Shown here: one piece after another, positions 5,079 to 9,101 of the stretch
Position numbering within the stretch: position 1 is the first letter of the stretch
Layout: every line of letters starts with the position of its first letter
Assembly (NCBI GenBank): GCA_001779055.1
Contig: MFJA01000064.1
Location: 1-9,101, forward strand
Source: Candidatus Gottesmanbacteria bacterium RBG_16_37_8
GTDB lineage: Bacteria; Patescibacteriota; Microgenomatia; 2-02-FULL-39-11
DNA: 9,101 nucleotides
Reading direction: 5' to 3'
Translations under genes and position numbers: made by a program
Notes under the pieces: model-generated
Seen by the model: the letters and a program-made list of their open reading frames with translations, nothing else
Database searches by the model: none
Told to the model about the DNA's origin: nothing

Positions 5079-6560
5079 TTAAGACAATTTCTTCTGCCCT
5101 TCCCGCTTAATCATACCTGACACTGGAAAAGTGATGTAAAACGTAGATCCTTTATTATCTTCTGATGTAAACCAAATTTTACCTTGGATCTGTTCTATAA
5201 TATTTTTAATAATATAAAGTCCAAGACCGGTACCTTCTGATCGTATTTTGGTAGTATTACTTGCCCTGTAAAATTTCGAAAATATTTTAGCATGATCATT
5301 TTTAGGAATTCCTATGCCGTTGTCTTCCACTATAATATAAATATCAATATTCATTTTTTTTATCGAAAATTTTATTTTTCCGTTTTGATATGAATATTTT
5401 ATGGCATTAGACAGTAAATTCTGAAAAATCATTGTCGTCAGTTTGATGTCAATAGGAATATGGTTTAAGGTTGTATCAAAATCCTGCTCAATAATAATAT
5501 TTTTCCCGTTTATTTCCGGTTGTAATTCAGTAATGGTCATTTTTGCCAAAGATATAATGTCATATGGCTGAGGTTCGATGGAAAAGTTGCCAAGTTCAAT
5601 CCTGGTAACATTTAGCAGTGAATTCACCAATTCAGACATACGTTTACTGGTGTTCTGGATGATTTCCAGATATTTTTTTTGCGTTTGATTGATTTCTCCC
5701 GTTTCACCGGAATTTATCATCTCAACAAACCAATTTATGGCTGATAAAGGTGTACGCAGTTGATGGGAAGCAAGAGATACAAATTCCGTCTTAGCCTTGT
5801 CTATTTTTTTATCATCTGTTATATCTCTAGTAATTATTATGGCTCCGATTATTTTTTGATCCAAAAAAATCGGAGAGACAGAAACGTTTACCGGAAAAGG
5901 AACATTATTATCTCTATAGCACCAATAATTGTCTTTCATGGTCAGAAAAATTTTGTGACCGGACAAGGCCATTAAAATAGGATGATTCTCAAAATTTACC
6001 TCTTTATTGACATCTATTTTCAGCTGCCAGACAGATAAAATATTCTTTCCAATTACTTCTTGTTTTTCCCAGCTGAACATCATTTCAGCCTTATCGTTGA
6101 TAAAAATTATATTACCGTTTTTATCCACGGCTGTGACTGCATCAGCAATGCTGGTAAGCATGGCTTCATCCGTTGCTTTAGCATTGGCAAGCTCTTCTGT
6201 TCTTATTCTGACTTTATCTTCAAGTGAGTTTAAGGTCTGCCTTATTTTTAATAACATAAAATAAAAAGCTCTCGAAACTATACCTATCTCATCATCCCTT
6301 CCCAGATAGCTTTTTTTTAGTCTGACATTCAAATTGCCGTTGGCTATTGTTTGGGCTATTTCAATCAAATAAATTAATTTTTGAAAAATCAGATCTACAG
6401 CGATCCAATAAATGACCAATAAGATCAAAATACCGATGATAGTGATAAACACGGGAGAAATAAGGTTATTTATTCCGGAGAAAAAAAGCAATTGAACTGC
6501 AATGATTGTTAAGGCGCTGATTATGGTTGAAAAAAGAATAATTTTTACTTTCAGGGACAT
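5079..6560 (-). CDS. Membrane PAS sensor histidine kinase
   Basis: A complete transmitter kinase. Residues are numbered from a possible upstream TTG at 6581; the ATG at 6560, chosen here, is codon 8 and gives 493 residues. Two membrane helices (about 13-34 and 43-63) are separated by only about 8 residues, so there is no external sensor domain. HAMP follows (about 63-118, with RDDEIGIVSRAF), then a short coiled coil with RTEELANAK, a PAS domain (about 136-255, ending IIITRDIT), HisKA with the H box ASHQLRTPL (phospho-accepting H273), and HATPase_c with N box NLLSNAIKYS, G1 VEDNGIGIP, F box FSKFYRA and G2 EGTGLGLY. It autophosphorylates and passes phosphate to the receiver encoded next. Sensing is probably through PAS or the membrane. 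A -10 at 6599-6604 could drive the pair. Confidence 0.94.
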   Translation of the reverse strand: MSLKVKIILFSTIISALTIIAVQLLFFSGINNLISPVFITIIGILILLVIYWIAVDLIFQKLIYLIEIAQTIANGNLNVRLKKSYLGRDDEIGIVSRAFYFMLLKIRQTLNSLEDKVRIRTEELANAKATDEAMLTSIADAVTAVDKNGNIIFINDKAEMMFSWEKQEVIGKNILSVWQLKIDVNKEVNFENHPILMALSGHKIFLTMKDNYWCYRDNNVPFPVNVSVSPIFLDQKIIGAIIITRDITDDKKIDKAKTEFVSLASHQLRTPLSAINWFVEMINSGETGEINQTQKKYLEIIQNTSKRMSELVNSLLNVTRIELGNFSIEPQPYDIISLAKMTITELQPEINGKNIIIEQDFDTTLNHIPIDIKLTTMIFQNLLSNAIKYSYQNGKIKFSIKKMNIDIYIIVEDNGIGIPKNDHAKIFSKFYRASNTTKIRSEGTGLGLYIIKNIIEQIQGKIWFTSEDNKGSTFYITFPVSGMIKREGQKKLS

Positions 6561-6598
6561 TTCAATATAATTTAACCACAATTTATATTAGTTGGACA

Positions 6599-6604
6599 AT
6601 TATA
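6599..6604 (-). promoter_or_regulatory. -10 element of the kinase-regulator operon
   Basis: A perfect TATAAT on the minus strand (complement of 6599-6604), preceded by TTT. No clear -35 is seen. The start near 6592 would give about 32 nt of leader to the ATG at 6560. It forms part of a 9-bp inverted repeat with the divergent -10 at 6640-6645. Confidence 0.35.
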
Positions 6605-6639
6605 AAACTCACTATGTAGTAGAAAGTGGCTCTATCAAC

Positions 6640-6645
6640 TATAAT
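6640..6645 (+). promoter_or_regulatory. -10 element towards tRNA-Arg
   Basis: A perfect TATAAT in the region between the kinase gene and tRNA-Arg, with no convincing -35. The start near 6652 would place the tRNA-like fragment at 6672 in the precursor leader before tRNA-Arg. Confidence 0.35.
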
Positions 6646-6671
6646 TGTTTAAATTTGGGGTAAAAGTAGAA

Positions 6672-6690
6672 GGCCCGGTAGCTCATGAGT
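6672..6690 (+). pseudogene. Truncated tRNA-like fragment (5' end only)
   Basis: GGCCCGG-TA-GCTCA (6672-6685) is the standard start of a tRNA (7-nt acceptor strand, TA at 8-9, first D-stem strand). It breaks off at TGAGT and is followed seven bases later by the genuine tRNA-Arg. No matching CCGGGCC acceptor 3' strand follows. It is a second 5'-half tRNA remnant, on the other side of the kinase-regulator pair from the first. Confidence 0.5.
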
Positions 6691-6696
6691 ATTTAA

Positions 6697-6768
6697 GCCC
6701 CCATAGCTCAAAGGATAGAGCATCTCCCTTCTAAGGAGGAGATGGCAGTTCGACTCTGCCTGGGGGTA
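6697..6768 (+). tRNA. tRNA-Arg(TCT)
   Basis: Acceptor GCCCCCA pairs with TGGGGGT (G·U first pair), the D-arm is GCTC/GAGC, the anticodon stem TCTCC/GGAGG encloses CTTCTAA with anticodon TCT at 6730-6732, the variable loop is AGAT, and the T-arm is GGCAG-TTCGACT-CTGCC. The discriminator is A6768 and CCA is not encoded. It decodes AGA. Its 3' end lies 5 bp from the stop of the convergent permease gene. Confidence 0.96.
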
Positions 6769-6773
6769 CATAA

Positions 6774-7991
6774 TTATTCCTGCCTGATGGCCTCAACAGG
6801 TGACAGTTTAGCAGCCCTTAATGCCGGTAGAACCCCGAATATCAGACCTATACTGACAGATACAGCTAAAGATAAAATAACCGTTTTCAGATCAATATAA
6901 GCAGGAAAGAATCTCTGAATTACTAAGACGCTTAAATAAGATAAGGTTAATCCCAATATAGCGCCAATTAAAGATAAAATAATTGTTTCTAATATAAAAA
7001 GATTCAAAATATCTCTTTCACGGGCTCCAAAAGCACGTCTTATACCGATTTCCTTAATTCTTTCCACAACAGAGACAAACATGATATTCATAATTCCTAT
7101 TCCGCCGACAACCAGAGATATGGCAGCAATTGCTGATAAGACAATATTAACCATATTAAAAATTGAGGTAAAAGAATTGAATATTTCCCTTTGATCTAAA
7201 ATGGAAAAATCATCTTCTCCATATCTTTTAAGCAATAAGTTTTTAAGATTTTCCTTATAAATATCTAAATTTGCCTGATTTTCAGTCTTAGCATATATTG
7301 CTAAAAATTTTTTGTCGGGATTAAAACTCAAAGCTCCTTTATATGGAAGATAGCCATGATCATCCAGAGATGGAACAGCACCTCCTCCACCGCCTTTAGA
7401 TTTAAGAACTCCGATAACTTTATAAGGTATACTTTCGACTTTGACTGTTTTTCCGAGTGCATTTTGTGAATTAGCAAATAATTTTTGTGCAGAATTTGAT
7501 CCCAATACTGTAACTTTGACTTTTTTATTAATATCAGCTTGAGTAAAAAATACCCCCTGGTCGATTTCCAGATTAAAGACATTGAAAACATTTTCAGTTG
7601 ACATAATAGTTTCCAAAATTTTACTGTCTTTATCTCCTTTAAACTCAAGATATTTCACAAAAGCAGGAGCAACAACAGATGTCAGATTTTCTTTTTCGAT
7701 ATTGGAAACGTCTTTTTCATCAAAAATGGCATTCATCTGATAATTGGAGGTAGCACGGTAAGAGCCGCCGGCAAATGCTTTACCCGGCATAATGATAATT
7801 AAATTTGCTCCCAGGCTTTTAAACTGATCTTCAATATATTTTTTAAATCCAAGTCCTAAGGAATTTAACAGAACAACTGAAAAAATTCCTATAAGAATTC
7901 CCAAAGATGTCAATAATGTTCTGATTTTGTTTTTTAGAAGATCCTTAAAGGCCAAATTAATCAATATTTTAAGTTCGGTTAATTTATTCAT
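6774..7991 (-). CDS. MacB/FtsX-type ABC transporter permease (second of pair)
   Basis: A 405-residue permease with the MacB layout: a short cytoplasmic N-terminus, TM1 (about 25-48, LGILIGIFSVVLL), a large extracytoplasmic MacB_PCD domain (about 50-275, with LGANLIIIMPG, VTVLG and KVIGVLKSKGGGGG), then an FtsX domain with three helices (about 282-310, 333-357, 370-392) containing GGIGIMNIMFVSV and EIGIRRAFGAR, and a C-terminal LSPVEAIRQE. Unlike E. coli MacB it has no fused ATPase domain, so it needs a separate ATP-binding subunit, which is not in the window. Such transporters work by mechanotransmission, exporting peptides, lipoproteins or drugs; the substrate here is unknown. The ATG at 7991 is chosen because an alternative TTG at 8048 lies inside the upstream gene. 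The ATG overlaps the upstream stop by 8 nt (ATGAATAA), which implies translational coupling. Confidence 0.93.
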   Translation of the reverse strand: MNKLTELKILINLAFKDLLKNKIRTLLTSLGILIGIFSVVLLNSLGLGFKKYIEDQFKSLGANLIIIMPGKAFAGGSYRATSNYQMNAIFDEKDVSNIEKENLTSVVAPAFVKYLEFKGDKDSKILETIMSTENVFNVFNLEIDQGVFFTQADINKKVKVTVLGSNSAQKLFANSQNALGKTVKVESIPYKVIGVLKSKGGGGGAVPSLDDHGYLPYKGALSFNPDKKFLAIYAKTENQANLDIYKENLKNLLLKRYGEDDFSILDQREIFNSFTSIFNMVNIVLSAIAAISLVVGGIGIMNIMFVSVVERIKEIGIRRAFGARERDILNLFILETIILSLIGAILGLTLSYLSVLVIQRFFPAYIDLKTVILSLAVSVSIGLIFGVLPALRAAKLSPVEAIRQE

Positions 7992-9101
7992 AACGGATTG
8001 CTTCAACAGGTGAAAGACCGGCTGCATTTCTGGCAGGTAAAACACCAAAAATAATTCCGATTAAAGATGAAGTAAGCAAAGCAACTCCCACAGCTGTTAA
8101 ATCCAAATAAGCCGGAAAGAAAAACCTAATCAGATAAACAATAACAGATGATAATAATAATCCTAAAGATCCGCCGATTAAAGATAAAAGAACTGCTTCC
8201 ATTAAAAACTGTGATAAAATTCCCCGGCGTGTTGCTCCAAGTGCCCTCCTGATGCCTATTTCTTTATACCTTTCAATTACTGAAACAAACATAATATTCA
8301 TAATTCCAATACCTCCTACAAGTAGCGAAACACCTCCGATAGCTACCAATAGCGAATTTAATATGGAAAATATCATAATAACTGTTTTTTGTATTTCTTT
8401 TTGCTCCACCAGAGAAAAATCATCTTGTTCATATCTTCTCAGCAATTCATTTTCCACAATCTTTTTAATATCTGAAATCCGTGTTTCACTGTCAACCTGA
8501 AAATTAATTACATTAAAAGTCTTTTGCGGATTTAACGATAAAACAGATTTATATGGTACATAGATAAAGGAATCAAAATCAGGACCGCCGAATCCTCCGC
8601 CACCCTTACTTTCCAATATTCCTGATATTTTGAAATTTAAATTTTCTACTTTAAGTGATTTATTTAAAGCATTACTTTCATTACCGTATAGATTTTTGGC
8701 AATTTTCGGACCTAGAACTACTTTCTTACTTCTTTTACCTACATCGCTTTTGCTAAAGTATTCACCTTCAAGCAATATTAAATTCCGCATGGGAAATATT
8801 TCCTCATTAGTTGCATATAAATCAGCAATTTCTGTTTTACCCTCTCCCGAAACAGTAACAGTTTTTATAAAAGAAGGAGCTGTATATTTGATACCTGATA
8901 CTTTTTTTATTTTTTCCACATCTTTTTCGTCAAATTGGACACCGCCAATATTTTGTCCAGGTTGAAATCCGCCATTATCAAAAGCAGATCCGGGCATGAC
9001 TATTACAATATTGGAACCTAATCCTTCAAAAGTCTGTTTGATATATTGTTTTAATCCTAATCCTAAGGCCATTAAGAGAATCACTGATGAAACTCCGATC
9101 A
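7984..9101 (-). CDS. MacB/FtsX-type ABC transporter permease (first of pair), 5' end outside window
   Basis: The frame remains open to the window edge; the GTG at 9084 lies inside TM1 (IGVSSVILLMALGLGL), so the true start is upstream and roughly 35 residues are missing. The 371 visible residues show the MacB_PCD domain (LGSNIVIVMPG, KKVVLGPKIAKNLYG, ISGILESKGGGGFGG) and an FtsX domain with GGIGIMNIMFVSV, EIGIRRALGA, two further helices and the ending LSPVEAIRYE. It is a paralogue of the downstream permease, with the same domain order and near-identical FtsX motifs, and probably arose by tandem duplication. The two may form a heterodimer, which is inference because MacB proteins are usually homodimers. 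An ATPase and perhaps a membrane-fusion-like partner are expected further upstream on this strand. Confidence 0.92.
   Translation of the reverse strand, partial: IGVSSVILLMALGLGLKQYIKQTFEGLGSNIVIVMPGSAFDNGGFQPGQNIGGVQFDEKDVEKIKKVSGIKYTAPSFIKTVTVSGEGKTEIADLYATNEEIFPMRNLILLEGEYFSKSDVGKRSKKVVLGPKIAKNLYGNESNALNKSLKVENLNFKISGILESKGGGGFGGPDFDSFIYVPYKSVLSLNPQKTFNVINFQVDSETRISDIKKIVENELLRRYEQDDFSLVEQKEIQKTVIMIFSILNSLLVAIGGVSLLVGGIGIMNIMFVSVIERYKEIGIRRALGATRRGILSQFLMEAVLLSLIGGSLGLLLSSVIVYLIRFFFPAYLDLTAVGVALLTSSLIGIIFGVLPARNAAGLSPVEAIRYE

Noticed and set aside
4632..6690. Split tRNA genes (separate 5' and 3' halves)
   Set aside because: Only 5' halves are seen; no orphan T-arm with a complementary acceptor strand occurs in the window, and split tRNAs are an archaeal rarity.

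Overview
The window is an AT-rich bacterial chromosome segment. Its small, tightly packed genes, near-absence of Shine-Dalgarno motifs, scattered single tRNA genes without encoded CCA and gene types (DUF192, YkuD, GT-C membrane protein, PAS histidine kinase with a stand-alone receiver, MacB-like permeases) fit a Candidate Phyla Radiation/Patescibacteria genome, perhaps Microgenomates-like. That placement is inference: there is no rRNA or other phylogenetic marker. The standard bacterial code works throughout, with TGA used as a stop.

Layout. Positions 1-570 (+): the 3' part of a DUF192 gene and, one base after its stop, a 54-codon membrane-type small ORF. Positions 553-950 (+): an extended -10 promoter, a leader that can fold into two hairpins, and a tRNA cluster Gly(GCC)-Leu(CAG)-Leu(GAG). 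Positions 948-2183 (-): hflX preceded by tRNA-Gln(TTG). Positions 2235-4614 (+): tRNA-Val(TAC), tRNA-Phe(GAA), an exported L,D-transpeptidase, tRNA-Gly(TCC) and a polytopic GT-C-like membrane protein starting at TTG. Positions 4669-6560 (-): a membrane PAS histidine kinase and its single-domain response regulator, flanked by two truncated tRNA-like fragments on the + strand. Positions 6697-6768 (+): tRNA-Arg(TCT). Positions 6774-9101 (-): two tandem MacB/FtsX-type ABC permeases overlapping by 8 nt; the first is cut by the window end.

Functionally the window mixes translation (eight tRNAs, ribosome-associated HflX), cell envelope (L,D-transpeptidase, GT-C protein, ABC export permeases) and signalling. 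The two-component pair has no DNA-binding domain, so any link to the nearby transporter would have to be indirect.

The least ordinary points are the structured leader of the Gly-Leu-Leu tRNA operon, the 5'-half tRNA remnants bracketing the two-component genes, a tRNA-Phe with a serine-tRNA-like D-arm, overlapping divergent promoters between tRNA-Gln and tRNA-Val, and the small ORF after DUF192. No CRISPR array, insertion sequence or clear phage element is visible, and no gene-free stretch exceeds about 115 bases. I do not see strong evidence for a wholly new system.
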